This document shows positions 19,148-27,889 of a stretch of DNA of 64,000 nt, in pieces. A program made the translations under genes and the position numbers. This stretch comes from an uncultured Planktomarina sp. Its GTDB lineage: Bacteria > Pseudomonadota > Alphaproteobacteria > Rhodobacterales > Rhodobacteraceae. The first letter of the stretch is position 1, and the number at the start of each line of letters is the position of its first letter. The stretch lies in NCBI GenBank assembly GCA_905182455.1, contig CAJJBJ010000008.1:40475-104474 (forward strand). Reading direction: 5' to 3'. A model generated the notes under the pieces. The model did not search any database. It saw only the letters and a program-made list of their open reading frames with translations, and was not told the origin of the DNA.

Positions 19148-19807
19148 TTATGTCAGGGCCGCAATCGTGTTTTCGAATTCTTGCCATGCGGAAGTCGAGC
19201 TGTCTTCTATGATAAGTTCTCGCACAACATTTGGTGAAAATGTTGCGCAATCAGTGCCTTGAAGCCCTATTTCAACCAGATGCGCTGCGGATCGAATTGA
19301 GGCGGCCAATACTGAACATGGTCCGGACTGCGTCAGTTTGTTCATCGTGGCGAGCTGTTCGAGGTCATTTAAGCCTTGATCGCGCATGCGCCCTAGGTAG
19401 GGCGCTAGGTAATCGGCGCCCAATGCATGGGCGATAAGAGCTTGCTTTGAATCGTAACAGGCCGTGAGTAGTGTTTTGCCGCCAAGTGCTTTGATGGCGG
19501 GAAAAATGCGCAAGGCCGGTTCGACCAGCGGGACCTTGATCACTGCATCAATTCCAACATTATGACTAATCTCGTAAATCCTTTTGGCCCAATCAGCATA
19601 GCTGTTCGGATCGCCATAAACTTGAACATGAAGTTCTTTGGCTCCAAGGTCACAGGCGCGCGCATACATGGCGTGCCAATCAATCTCAGCGTAATTCAAC
19701 CCTGCCCTTTGGGCCAATAGGGGGTTGGTGGTAATACCCTCAAAAAGGCCCAAAGGCAAAAGCTTATCCCACTCAGATGTATTTGCAGTGTCGAGATAGA
19801 GCTTCAT
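19148..19807 (-). CDS. fsa: Transaldolase-family protein (fructose-6-phosphate aldolase type)
   Basis: 219-aa short transaldolase-fold protein. It starts MKLYLDTANTSEWDKLLPLG at the ATG at 19807, with AAAGG upstream. GITTNPLL and the Schiff-base lysine in AVIKVPLVEPAL are conserved. Short members of this family act as fructose-6-phosphate aldolase or transaldolase; the sequence alone does not separate them. It lies 76 bp upstream of the ArsR-type gene on the same strand. Confidence 0.85.
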   Translation of the reverse strand: MKLYLDTANTSEWDKLLPLGLFEGITTNPLLAQRAGLNYAEIDWHAMYARACDLGAKELHVQVYGDPNSYADWAKRIYEISHNVGIDAVIKVPLVEPALRIFPAIKALGGKTLLTACYDSKQALIAHALGADYLAPYLGRMRDQGLNDLEQLATMNKLTQSGPCSVLAASIRSAAHLVEIGLQGTDCATFSPNVVRELIIEDSSTSAWQEFENTIAALT

Positions 19808-19861
19808 GTTGTGCCTTTGCTGCACCAAAAATTTGGTGCGTGTTAAGTTTGAGGCCAACAT

Positions 19862-20241
19862 CGGTCAGCTGATGACGGCCAGCGCACCAACGACCATGCG
19901 GGGTGCTGCTACAAAATGCTTTAAAATTTGTATGACCGCAACGGTGAAGAAGACCCTGCCAAAGCCAAACTCGTTGTAGATTGGCAAATTATGTGACCCC
20001 AAGCACAAGATACAGAAAGGGGGATGGCCAATTGTCAGATATCATGGCCGCATGTCTTCAAATATCAGCAGGCAACAACGGGCTTTGGTTTCGTGAAGTT
20101 GCCAAACCAAGCGGTAGGAAGGCCTGTAAACGTCAGGATTTCAACTCAACCACCGGGAACAAAACTTTACTATTGTATATTATAAATTCTTTATATATAA
20201 AATTTGGAATATGATATATTTATCCTTTGATGGAGCCGTAA
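19862..20241. promoter_or_regulatory. Intergenic region with AT-rich candidate operator upstream of the sulfur operon
   Basis: About 380 bp without a recognised gene; a 77-codon plus-strand ORF at 19981 has no family features. The last 85 bp before the first transporter gene are extremely AT-rich, with runs such as TATATTATAAATTC and TTATATATAAAATTTGGAAT (20177-20211). BigR binds AT-rich palindromes, so this is where its operator and the operon promoter would be expected. No exact box can be asserted. Confidence 0.45.
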
Positions 20242-20676
20242 ATGGAAACTGAATTCACACCAATTCTATCACTTCTGGGCGGAGGTCTTATTGGCGCATC
20301 CGCTGTATTGTTGATGGCAACCCATGGGCGAATCGCCGGGATTAGCGGCATCATATCTCGCATATTACCACCAAGAAGTGCTGGACAAAGCCTGTCGCAG
20401 GGTCTTGTATTCGTGATCGGTCTTTTGCTTTCGGCACCCATTTGGGTTTTGGTTTATGGCCAATCTCCCGTGCAGACCGTTTCTGACAACCTCCCACTTT
20501 TGGGGGCAGCAGGTATTCTCGTTGGGTTTGGCTCTGTTCTTGGCAATGGATGCACCAGTGGCCACGGGGTTTGCGGTATATCAAGACTGTCGGGTCGCTC
20601 CATCGTGGCCACCGTCACCTTTATGAGCTCAGCATTCATTGCAGTCCTGCTGCTTCGCCACGTAATTGGAGCATAA
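20242..20676 (+). CDS. YeeE/YedE family transporter, first half
   Basis: 144-aa membrane protein with about four helices and the family signature GNGCTSGHGVCG, whose cysteine is used for thiosulfate-type substrate passage in YeeE. Two adjacent half-length genes (this and the next) form the PmpA/PmpB-like pair found in BigR-controlled operons. The role is probably movement of a reduced sulfur compound across the inner membrane. The following gene starts 4 bp after this stop codon. Confidence 0.88.
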   Translation: METEFTPILSLLGGGLIGASAVLLMATHGRIAGISGIISRILPPRSAGQSLSQGLVFVIGLLLSAPIWVLVYGQSPVQTVSDNLPLLGAAGILVGFGSVLGNGCTSGHGVCGISRLSGRSIVATVTFMSSAFIAVLLLRHVIGA

Positions 20677-20680
20677 GATT

Positions 20681-21136
20681 ATGAAAAACCTCGTAACCCT
20701 AATTGCGGGCCTAATGTTTGGCACCGGACTCATTCTGTCTGGCATGGCCAACCCTGCCAAAGTGCAAAACTTCCTCGATTTGTTTGGCACGTGGGACCCG
20801 AGCCTTGCCTTCGTTATGGGGGGGGCCATTGCTGTCACAATGCCCGGCTTTTGGCTGGTCACACGACGTGCAAAACCGTTCTTTAACGACGTGTTTCACC
20901 TGCCAACACGCACAGATTTTGATAAGCGCCTTGTTTCAGGCGCGGCCATATTTGGCTTGGGCTGGGGGCTGGGTGGGTTTTGTCCGGGTCCGGCCGTCAC
21001 TGCAGTGCCATTGGCCGCCCAAGGAACCATTGTTTTTGTTGTCACGATGTTGATTGGGATGGTGGCTGCAAAATACTTCGTCCTATGGCGGGATCGCCGG
21101 GCTTGGGATTTGGCAGGAAAAACGTCACAATTGTAA
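20681..21136 (+). CDS. YeeE/YedE family transporter, second half
   Basis: 151-aa membrane protein beginning MKNLVTLIAGLMFGTGLILS, with the second-half signature GLGGFCPGPAV. Together with the preceding gene it should make a full YeeE-like permease. The ATG at 20681 is chosen; an in-frame TTG 15 bp upstream would overlap the previous gene and adds nothing conserved. Third-gene spacing is only 9 bp, consistent with one operon. Confidence 0.88.
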   Translation: MKNLVTLIAGLMFGTGLILSGMANPAKVQNFLDLFGTWDPSLAFVMGGAIAVTMPGFWLVTRRAKPFFNDVFHLPTRTDFDKRLVSGAAIFGLGWGLGGFCPGPAVTAVPLAAQGTIVFVVTMLIGMVAAKYFVLWRDRRAWDLAGKTSQL

Positions 21137-21145
21137 GGGTCCAGT

Positions 21146-22030
21146 ATGTCAGTCTCAGCTTTGAATATCTCACCACAGCCTGAAGTGATCGCATCCTTTG
21201 ATGCGCCAACAAACACGATCAGCTATATTGTGAAAGATCCAAATAGCAACGCCTGTGCAGTCATCGATTCTGTTATGAACATGGACTATGCGGCAGGGCG
21301 GATCACCTTTGAGAGCGCCGACAGCATCATTCAGACAATTACAGACCGTGGTCTCGACTTGCAGTGGATCATCGAAACTCATGTGCACGCCGATCACCTA
21401 TCAGCCGCCCCCTATCTCCAAGATAAATTGGGTGGCCAAATTGGGATCAGCAGTAAGATCATCGATGTGCAAAATACCTTTGGGAAAATATTCAACGAAG
21501 GTACTGAATTTCAGCGAGACGGGTCGCAATTTGACGCGTTGTTTGAAGATGGTGACAGCTACCAGGTTGGCACATTGCATGCCAATGTGATTGCAACTCC
21601 CGGCCACACCCCGGCCTGCATGGTTCATGTCATGGGGGATGTGGCCTTCGTTGGCGACACTTTGTTTATGCCCGACGGTGGTTCTGCTCGCGCTGATTTC
21701 CCGGGTGGAGATGCTGGAATTTTGTTTGATTCGATTCAAAAAGTTTTGAGTCTGCCGGATGAAACGAGGCTTTTCATGTGCCATGATTACGGACCCAATG
21801 GTCGTGACATTCAGTGGGAAACCACCGTGGTGGATGAGCGTGAAAACAATATACACGTTGGCATGGGCGCTACCCGCGAGAGCTTTGTAAAGCTGCGCAC
21901 CGAACGGGATGCAACCCTTGCAATGCCAAAACTGATTATTCCTGCACTGCAGATCAATATGCGTGCTGGAGAAGTGCCTACAGACTCCAAAGGCCACCCT
22001 AGCATTAAAGTACCAATAAACGCTCTTTAG
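21146..22030 (+). CDS. MBL-fold hydrolase of the persulfide dioxygenase (Blh/ETHE1-like) group
   Basis: 294-aa metallo-beta-lactamase-fold protein. The metal motif is THVHADHLSAAPYL, with further ligands in ATPGHTPACMVH, FVGDTLF and MCHDYGPNGRD. The last motif and the layout fit the Blh group of persulfide dioxygenases, which oxidise glutathione persulfide to sulfite. In BigR operons this enzyme removes sulfide-derived persulfide. It lies between the YeeE pair and the DUF442 gene. Confidence 0.85.
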   Translation: MSVSALNISPQPEVIASFDAPTNTISYIVKDPNSNACAVIDSVMNMDYAAGRITFESADSIIQTITDRGLDLQWIIETHVHADHLSAAPYLQDKLGGQIGISSKIIDVQNTFGKIFNEGTEFQRDGSQFDALFEDGDSYQVGTLHANVIATPGHTPACMVHVMGDVAFVGDTLFMPDGGSARADFPGGDAGILFDSIQKVLSLPDETRLFMCHDYGPNGRDIQWETTVVDERENNIHVGMGATRESFVKLRTERDATLAMPKLIIPALQINMRAGEVPTDSKGHPSIKVPINAL

Positions 22031-22092
22031 GGCGTCATAACTTCGACAAAAACAAAAGTGTTGGGCCCGCAATGCCTACTAAAGGATATGCT

Positions 22093-22512
22093 ATGTCTAT
22101 GATCAAGCTTGCCGACAACTTTTACGTTGGGCCGCAAATTGAAATTGATGATCTCGAAGATTTTCAGACGGCTGGGATCAAAACAGTGATTTGTTTCCGA
22201 CCGGATGGTGAAGGGCAAGATCAAACCAAATTCGCGCATGTCGCAGAAGAAGCAAAAGAATTGAAAGTTAATGCGCATTACCTGCCAATCATTCTCGGTC
22301 AAATTTCTGACGAACAGGTGGTTGAATTTGGCAACATTTTACAAGATAACCCGGTTCCAATCTTTGCCTATTGCCGCAGTGGTGCACGTGCAACAATGCT
22401 TTGGGCTTTGAACCAAGCGCAGGCCGGCCGGCCTGTTGACGAAATATTGGGTGCAGCCAAAATAGCAGGCTATGATCTGACGGCCATGGCGCCACGCCTG
22501 TCTCAGAAATAA
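22093..22512 (+). CDS. DUF442 (TIGR01244) protein-tyrosine-phosphatase-like sulfurtransferase
   Basis: 139-aa protein with a phosphatase-like loop YCRSGARATMLW, fitting a CxxxxxR active site. DUF442 domains are often fused to the persulfide dioxygenase; here it is a separate gene directly after it. AAAGGA at 22081-22086, six bases before the ATG at 22093, decides the start. Sulfurtransferase or persulfide handling is inferred from context. Confidence 0.85.
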   Translation: MSMIKLADNFYVGPQIEIDDLEDFQTAGIKTVICFRPDGEGQDQTKFAHVAEEAKELKVNAHYLPIILGQISDEQVVEFGNILQDNPVPIFAYCRSGARATMLWALNQAQAGRPVDEILGAAKIAGYDLTAMAPRLSQK

Positions 22513-22540
22513 ACCCAAGACCATCCCGAAAGATCATACC

Positions 22541-24262
22541 ATGAAAAACCTCCCCAACTTATCGCGATACTTGCCAATTTTGAGTTGGGGGAAAACCTAT
22601 AACCAGCTGTCGCTGACCAATGACTTGGTCGCCGCGGTCATTGTTACGATCATGCTGATTCCACAATCACTGGCCTATGCGATGTTAGCGGGCTTGCCCC
22701 CTCAGATGGGGCTTTATGCCTCCATCCTTCCGATCACACTTTACGCAATTTTTGGCACTAGCCGTGCCTTGGCTGTGGGGCCTGTGGCTGTTGTGTCACT
22801 GCTGACAGCCGCCTCTATTTCTCGAATTGCGGCACCCGGCAGTGAAGAATATATCTTTGCCGCAATCACCTTGGCGTTTCTGTCTGGCGTATTTTTGCTG
22901 GCCATGGGTATATTTCGACTTGGGTTTATGGCCAATTTTCTATCCCATCCTGTCATTGCTGGGTTTATCACCGCATCGGGCATTATCATTGCCGCGAGCC
23001 AGCTGAAAAACATCTTCGGCATCGAGGCGCATGGTCATAATTTGGTGCAGATACTGAGCTCGATGTCGGGGTACTTGGGTGAAATCAATTGGATTACCGC
23101 CACCATTGGGATCCTGACCGCTGCCTTTTTGTTTTGGGTGCGCAAGGGATTGTTGCCGCTCTTGCGTGGTCTTGGCCTTCCCAAACGAACAGCGGAGATT
23201 ATCGCCAAAACTGGACCAGTGGCTGCGATTGTGGCGACAACACTTTTGGTTTGGGCGTTTGACCTAAAAAGCGCTGGGGTCAAGATTGTGGGTGCGGTGC
23301 CTCAGGGCCTACCGCCCCTGACAGTACCGGGATTTTCGCTTGAGCTCTGGACTAGCCTTTTGAGTTCTGCTGTTTTGATCTCAGTGATTGGCTTTGTGGA
23401 ATCAATTTCAGTGGCGCAAACGTTGGCGGCTAAAAAGCGGCAGCGCATTGATCCCGATCAAGAGCTGATCGGTCTAGGCGCCGCAAACATCGGCGCGGCC
23501 TTCACCTCTGGCTTTCCGGTCACCGGTGGGTTCTCCCGCTCAGTCGTCAACTATGATGCAGGTGCTGATACCCCGGCGGCGGGCGCCTATACCGCCGTTG
23601 GGTTGATGTTCGCGTCACTGTTCCTTACGCCGCTTATATTCTTCCTGCCCAAAGCGACCCTCGCTGCGACCATCATTGTCGCTGTGCTCTCCTTGGTGGA
23701 TTTCTCAATCTTGGGCAAAGCCTGGCGCTATTCAAAAGCGGATTTCATCGCGGTTGCAGCGACCATGTTTATCACTCTGGTGGTTGGGGTTGAGGTTGGT
23801 GTGATCACTGGGGTTTTGGTGTCCATCTTGATTCATCTGTATAAATCCTCCCGCCCACATATTGCGACGGTAGGGCAAGTGCCCAATTCCGAGCATTTTC
23901 GAAATGTGCTGCGCCATGATGTCATCACCCATCCGAATATTTTGACCGTTCGTGTGGATGAAAGCCTATATTTTGCAAATGCGCGCTTTTTGGAAGACCA
24001 CCTTTTTGAACGGGTGGCACGCCGGACCGAGCTACGAGATGTTATTCTCATGTGCTCGGCCATCAACGCGATTGATATGAGCGCACTGGAGTCGCTTGAG
24101 GCCATCAATGAGCGCCTGTGCGACATGGGGGTTTCATTTCATCTGTCGGAAATCAAGGGCCCGGTGATGGATCAATTGGTGGACACTGACTTTCTTAAAC
24201 ACCTGACGGGTGAGATATTCCTCAGTCAAAAAATCGCAGTTGATCGGCTCAGCCAAGCCTAA
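22541..24262 (+). CDS. SulP family anion transporter with STAS domain
   Basis: 573-aa inner-membrane transporter. The SulP signature region includes VAAVIVTIMLIPQSLAYAML, LPPQMGLYASILP and the FPVTGGFSRSVVNYDAGA loop, with about 10-12 helices. A cytoplasmic STAS domain covers residues ~435-560 (ILTVRVDESLYFANARFLED, INAIDMSALESLEAIN). It probably exports sulfite or sulfate formed by the upstream persulfide enzyme, or takes up anions; the direction is inference. It is last in the sulfur operon. Confidence 0.92.
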   Translation: MKNLPNLSRYLPILSWGKTYNQLSLTNDLVAAVIVTIMLIPQSLAYAMLAGLPPQMGLYASILPITLYAIFGTSRALAVGPVAVVSLLTAASISRIAAPGSEEYIFAAITLAFLSGVFLLAMGIFRLGFMANFLSHPVIAGFITASGIIIAASQLKNIFGIEAHGHNLVQILSSMSGYLGEINWITATIGILTAAFLFWVRKGLLPLLRGLGLPKRTAEIIAKTGPVAAIVATTLLVWAFDLKSAGVKIVGAVPQGLPPLTVPGFSLELWTSLLSSAVLISVIGFVESISVAQTLAAKKRQRIDPDQELIGLGAANIGAAFTSGFPVTGGFSRSVVNYDAGADTPAAGAYTAVGLMFASLFLTPLIFFLPKATLAATIIVAVLSLVDFSILGKAWRYSKADFIAVAATMFITLVVGVEVGVITGVLVSILIHLYKSSRPHIATVGQVPNSEHFRNVLRHDVITHPNILTVRVDESLYFANARFLEDHLFERVARRTELRDVILMCSAINAIDMSALESLEAINERLCDMGVSFHLSEIKGPVMDQLVDTDFLKHLTGEIFLSQKIAVDRLSQA

Positions 24263-24337
24263 TCGCCCCTATGACAATGCTTGACCGATACTGGGGCATA
24301 ATGCAGTGATGGACTTATTGAAAAATAGGTGATCGCT

Positions 24338-25765
24338 ATGAACTCATGGCCAAATTTCTCAGGGCCTGAATTATGCGGGCTTGAGGCGCATCAAGTCGTC
24401 AAAATTTTGAAAGCGGGGCAGGTGTCGCCTGCGGAGCTTCTGGAGGCCGCGGTGCAACGGATTTCTCAGACCGGTCCTGTGATCAACGCCACTCCCACCC
24501 TATGCGAAACCCGCGCACGCAAGGCCGTTTTGGATCCCCAAGAGAGCGGCCATGCCGGTTGGTTGGCGGGTCTGCCCATTTCCATTAAAGATTTGAACGC
24601 CGTCGCAGGGGTACGCACCACATATGGAACCAAGGGCCTTGCAAATTTCGTACCGCAAGACAGTGACCCTCTTGTTGAGCAACTAGAGGCCCGCGGCGGC
24701 GTTGTCTTGGGTAAAACTAACACGCCAGAATTTGGCGCAGGCGGCAATACATTTAACGATGTGTTTGGACAAACCCTCAACCCGTGGAACACGAGTCTAA
24801 ATGCTGGCGGCTCTTCTGGTGGAGCTGCGGCCTCATTGGCTGCAGGTGAAATTTGGTTGAGCCAAGGCTCAGATCATGGCGGCAGCCTGCGCACGCCAGC
24901 GGCCTATTGCGGGATTGTGGGATTGCGCCCCAGCCCTGGCATTGCAGGCGGTCCGGGCAAGGACAACGCCTTTATGATTGAAGCTGTACAGGGCCCTATG
25001 GCTAGATCCGTTACCGATTGCGCGCTGTTTTTGGATGCGATGTCAGGCTTTGATCCGCGCCTTCCTATATCCTACCCGGGGCCAAGCACATCCTATCAAG
25101 AGGCTGTCACCTGCGTGGAGGCCCCGATTACAATTGCTTTCGCTCCTGATTTAGGGGGCTTTGGTCAAGTCGATACGGAAATGGATTTGCACTTGCGTGG
25201 GGTATTGGGCCAGTTGCAGAGAGATGGGGTTAATGTCGACGAGGCCTGCCCGGACCTTTCCAATCTTGAGCGGACTTACCACAGCCTTAGGGGCTTGATG
25301 TGGGCCACAGCCGCCAAGCGCTTACCGCAAGACATTAAGCAATACTTTAAGGCCACATTGGCGCAAAATACTGTTTTTGGGCAATCCCTGACCATTGATG
25401 ACATTATCGATGCTAATTTGAACCGCTCTATAATTTTTGATCAGATGCTGGCCTTGTTTGAAAAATATGACGTCTTGGCTTGCCCCACCGTCGGCTGCAT
25501 GCCGCATCTGGCCTCCAAAGAATGGGTCTCGTCGGTTGGTGGTGTTGAATTGACCGGATATATGGATTGGTTGCGGTTCGCCTTTTTGGCCACCACCACC
25601 GGCCTTCCGGCGATATCTGTACCGGTTGGATTGGGACCGCGTGGTCTGCCCGTGGGGTTACAGTTGATCGGAAAGCCGCGTGGGGAAGCCGCGCTCTTAG
25701 CAGCAGCGCGCCGGGTTGAGATCGTGGTTGGGGGCCCATTGGGGCCCATTGATCCCATCGTATAG
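24338..25765 (+). CDS. Amidase signature enzyme
   Basis: 475-aa amidase. The Ser-cisSer-Lys triad is visible as Lys in ISIKDLNAVAG, Ser in GGSSGGAAASLAAG and Ser in SDHGGSLRTPAAYCG. The C-terminal SVPVGLGPRGLPVGLQLIG is typical. Substrate is not predictable. I use the ATG at 24338 rather than the GTG nine bases upstream. A 10-bp tandem duplication, GGGGCCCATT twice, lies in the last codons (about 25737-25756) and may have extended the C-terminus. Confidence 0.85.
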   Translation: MNSWPNFSGPELCGLEAHQVVKILKAGQVSPAELLEAAVQRISQTGPVINATPTLCETRARKAVLDPQESGHAGWLAGLPISIKDLNAVAGVRTTYGTKGLANFVPQDSDPLVEQLEARGGVVLGKTNTPEFGAGGNTFNDVFGQTLNPWNTSLNAGGSSGGAAASLAAGEIWLSQGSDHGGSLRTPAAYCGIVGLRPSPGIAGGPGKDNAFMIEAVQGPMARSVTDCALFLDAMSGFDPRLPISYPGPSTSYQEAVTCVEAPITIAFAPDLGGFGQVDTEMDLHLRGVLGQLQRDGVNVDEACPDLSNLERTYHSLRGLMWATAAKRLPQDIKQYFKATLAQNTVFGQSLTIDDIIDANLNRSIIFDQMLALFEKYDVLACPTVGCMPHLASKEWVSSVGGVELTGYMDWLRFAFLATTTGLPAISVPVGLGPRGLPVGLQLIGKPRGEAALLAAARRVEIVVGGPLGPIDPIV

Positions 25766-26218
25766 TACACACGCATGACAATGGGCGCTGGCGGCTTTGA
25801 GTGTTGCCTAGACCTTGTTGAAAATCATATAACGCGATCAATATTAGGCGAAAATCCGCAGTAAAATTTTTAAGCATTGGCCGCTGTTGTGGCCATAACA
25901 TGAATATTTTTCATGTGGCTCGATGAACCCACCTCAAAATTGGAACTCTCTGCCCAAGATGTTTGGTTCAGAGTCTTAGGGGGAGCTGATTTGCCAAGTT
26001 AGGGGTGGTCTTATCTGTTGTTATCCAAGCCTCGAATAAAAGATTGGGCGCATTACCCATCTCAGAGTGCATTCAGACCATGGATGGCCGTCATATCTGT
26101 TGCGACGACGCCCTCAGGCGCTAGCAAGCCTTTGTGGGACATTATCTTCGGCTGGATCGCGCCTTTCGAGTGTTTTCTCATTCGGACAAGCTGTCGATGA
26201 TAAAGCTGGTATATTTGG
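25766..26218. other. 450-bp region with no intact gene
   Basis: Short plus-strand ORFs here do not resemble known families. The region leads directly into the OmpA-domain remnant and may be its more decayed upstream part, but I cannot align it by eye. Confidence 0.4.
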
Positions 26219-26624
26219 ATGTGGAAAACCATGCGCACCGAGGATCTTCGCGTGGCGATGCTCAGCCTGCATGGTCACAATCGGATATCCTTGAACTTTC
26301 GATTTTGGGAGGGAGCCCAGGTTCTGGATGCTGGATCCTACTCAAACATTCGTTTTCTTACCCGATTTATTTATCGCTGTCACTTTGAGGGGCGAGAGGT
26401 TGTTTTTGTGGGCTTCAGTGACAGCCAGGACAGCGCTGATGGCAATCTACAGATTTCACTGGACCGCGCGCGCTGTGCAGGCGAAAATTGCTACAATGCT
26501 GGACGATACCGCGCTCAGGGCGGGCTTTCAGGTAATCGGTTTGGGAGAGGGGCTTCCGGTCGCGTGTAATGACACCCTATGGGGCCAAAACCAAAATGGA
26601 ATTGTTGAGATCTGGGCAAAGTAG
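26219..26624 (+). pseudogene. OmpA-like C-terminal domain remnant
   Basis: One frame reads RISLNFRFWEGAQVLDAGS and EVVFVGFSDSQDSADGN up to LDRAR; the continuation is in another frame as AVQAKIATMLDD, GFQVIGLGEGLPVACNDT and NGIVEIWAK. This is the pattern of an OmpA-type peptidoglycan-binding domain as found at the C-terminus of phosphate-binding/OmpA fusion proteins in Rhodobacterales. The upstream substrate-binding part is missing or unrecognisable. At least one frameshift separates the two halves. Confidence 0.7.
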
Positions 26625-26671
26625 ATGCGTGGGCCCAGATCAATAGTTGATCCAAGCCCCGATAAACGCTT

Positions 26672-27814
26672 TTAATCGCGACCCTTCATGCTGTCCCAAA
26701 ACCCTTTGACCTTATTAAAAAAACCTTGGCTTTCCGGGCTATTGTTGGTGGACAGCTCTTCGAACTCCTTCAAGAGTTCTTTTTGGCGCGCGGTCAAATT
26801 CACCGGCGTTTCGACCTGAAGCTCAATAAACATATCGCCCAAAGCACCACCGCGCACGGCGGGCATTCCTTTGGCGCGCAGCCGCATTTGCCGGCCCGAT
26901 TGACTGCCCGCGGGGATTTTAACCCGGCTACGGCCACCATCAATGTTTGGCACTTCAATATCACCGCCCATGGCCGCAGAGGTCATGGAAACTGGAATAT
27001 TGCAAAATAGCTTTGTGCCCTCACGCTCAAAAATCTCGTGATCATCCACCTCAATAAAGATGTAGAGATCGCCTTGAGGGCCACCCTGAGAGCCGGCTTC
27101 GCCCTCGCCTGATAGGCGGATGCGCGTGCCGGTTTCGACGCCGGGCGGTATATTGACTGAGAGGGCACGGTCCTTCTCGACGCGACCTGCGCCGCGACAG
27201 CTTGAGCATGGATTCTTGATCACTTGGCCGGCACCAGAACAGGTGGGGCAGGCGCGTTCAACAGTGAAAAACCCCTGCTGCGCACGAACTTTACCCATGC
27301 CAGCACAGGTGCCACAGGTTGCGGGTTCGCTGCCTGCTGCGGCGCCAGAGCCTTCGCAGGTTGTGCACGACACAGCTGTTGGCACGCTTATGGTTTTGTG
27401 GAGACCCTTAAAGGCTTCTTCCAAAGAGACGCGCATATTGTAGCGCAAGTCAGATCCGCGCGCGGGGCGTTGCCGCCCGCCGCCGCCGCCACGTCCGCCC
27501 ATGAAATCGCCGAAGAGATCATCGAATACATCCGAAAATGCACCGGAGAAATCGCCCTGGCCACCGGGCCGGCCGCCGCCGCCGCCGCCCTCAAAGGCTG
27601 CATGACCATAGCGATCATAGGCTGCTTTCTTGTCGTTATTTTTTAAAACCTCATAGGCTTCATTGGCCTCTTTAAAGAGACCTTCAGACGCGGGATTGTC
27701 AGCATTTCGGTCCGGATGCAGCTCTTTCGCTTTGCGGCGATAGGCTTTTTTGATCTCATCCGCGTCGGCGCCTTTGGCGATCCCTAGCGTTTCGTAATAA
27801 TCACGTTTTGCCAT
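26672..27814 (-). CDS. dnaJ: Chaperone DnaJ
   Basis: Hsp40 co-chaperone of 380 aa that stimulates DnaK ATPase. It has the J domain with HPDRN, a Gly/Phe-rich linker ([18 protein letters not shown]), four zinc-binding CxxCxGxG repeats ([32 protein letters not shown]) and the C-terminal peptide-binding domain. It lies downstream of dnaK, separated by 75 bp that contain a terminator-like hairpin. Confidence 0.97.
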   Translation of the reverse strand: MAKRDYYETLGIAKGADADEIKKAYRRKAKELHPDRNADNPASEGLFKEANEAYEVLKNNDKKAAYDRYGHAAFEGGGGGGRPGGQGDFSGAFSDVFDDLFGDFMGGRGGGGGRQRPARGSDLRYNMRVSLEEAFKGLHKTISVPTAVSCTTCEGSGAAAGSEPATCGTCAGMGKVRAQQGFFTVERACPTCSGAGQVIKNPCSSCRGAGRVEKDRALSVNIPPGVETGTRIRLSGEGEAGSQGGPQGDLYIFIEVDDHEIFEREGTKLFCNIPVSMTSAAMGGDIEVPNIDGGRSRVKIPAGSQSGRQMRLRAKGMPAVRGGALGDMFIELQVETPVNLTARQKELLKEFEELSTNNSPESQGFFNKVKGFWDSMKGRD

Positions 27815-27837
27815 CTGGAGTGTCCTCTTTGGAACAG

Positions 27838-27871
27838 AAAAACCGGCCGGCAGTATCGCGGGCCGGTTTTA
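27838..27871 (-). terminator. Terminator-like hairpin between dnaK and dnaJ
   Basis: On the minus strand AAAACCGGCC (27870-27861) pairs perfectly with GGCCGGTTTT (27848-27839) around a 12-base loop, followed by a further T. It lies in the 75-bp dnaK-dnaJ spacer and could lower dnaJ expression relative to dnaK. Confidence 0.75.
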
Positions 27872-27889
27872 ACTGGTTCCTACTTGGCG

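Noticed and set aside
19981..20214. 77-codon ORF before the sulfur operon
   Set aside because: No recognisable features, and it ends in the AT-rich promoter region.
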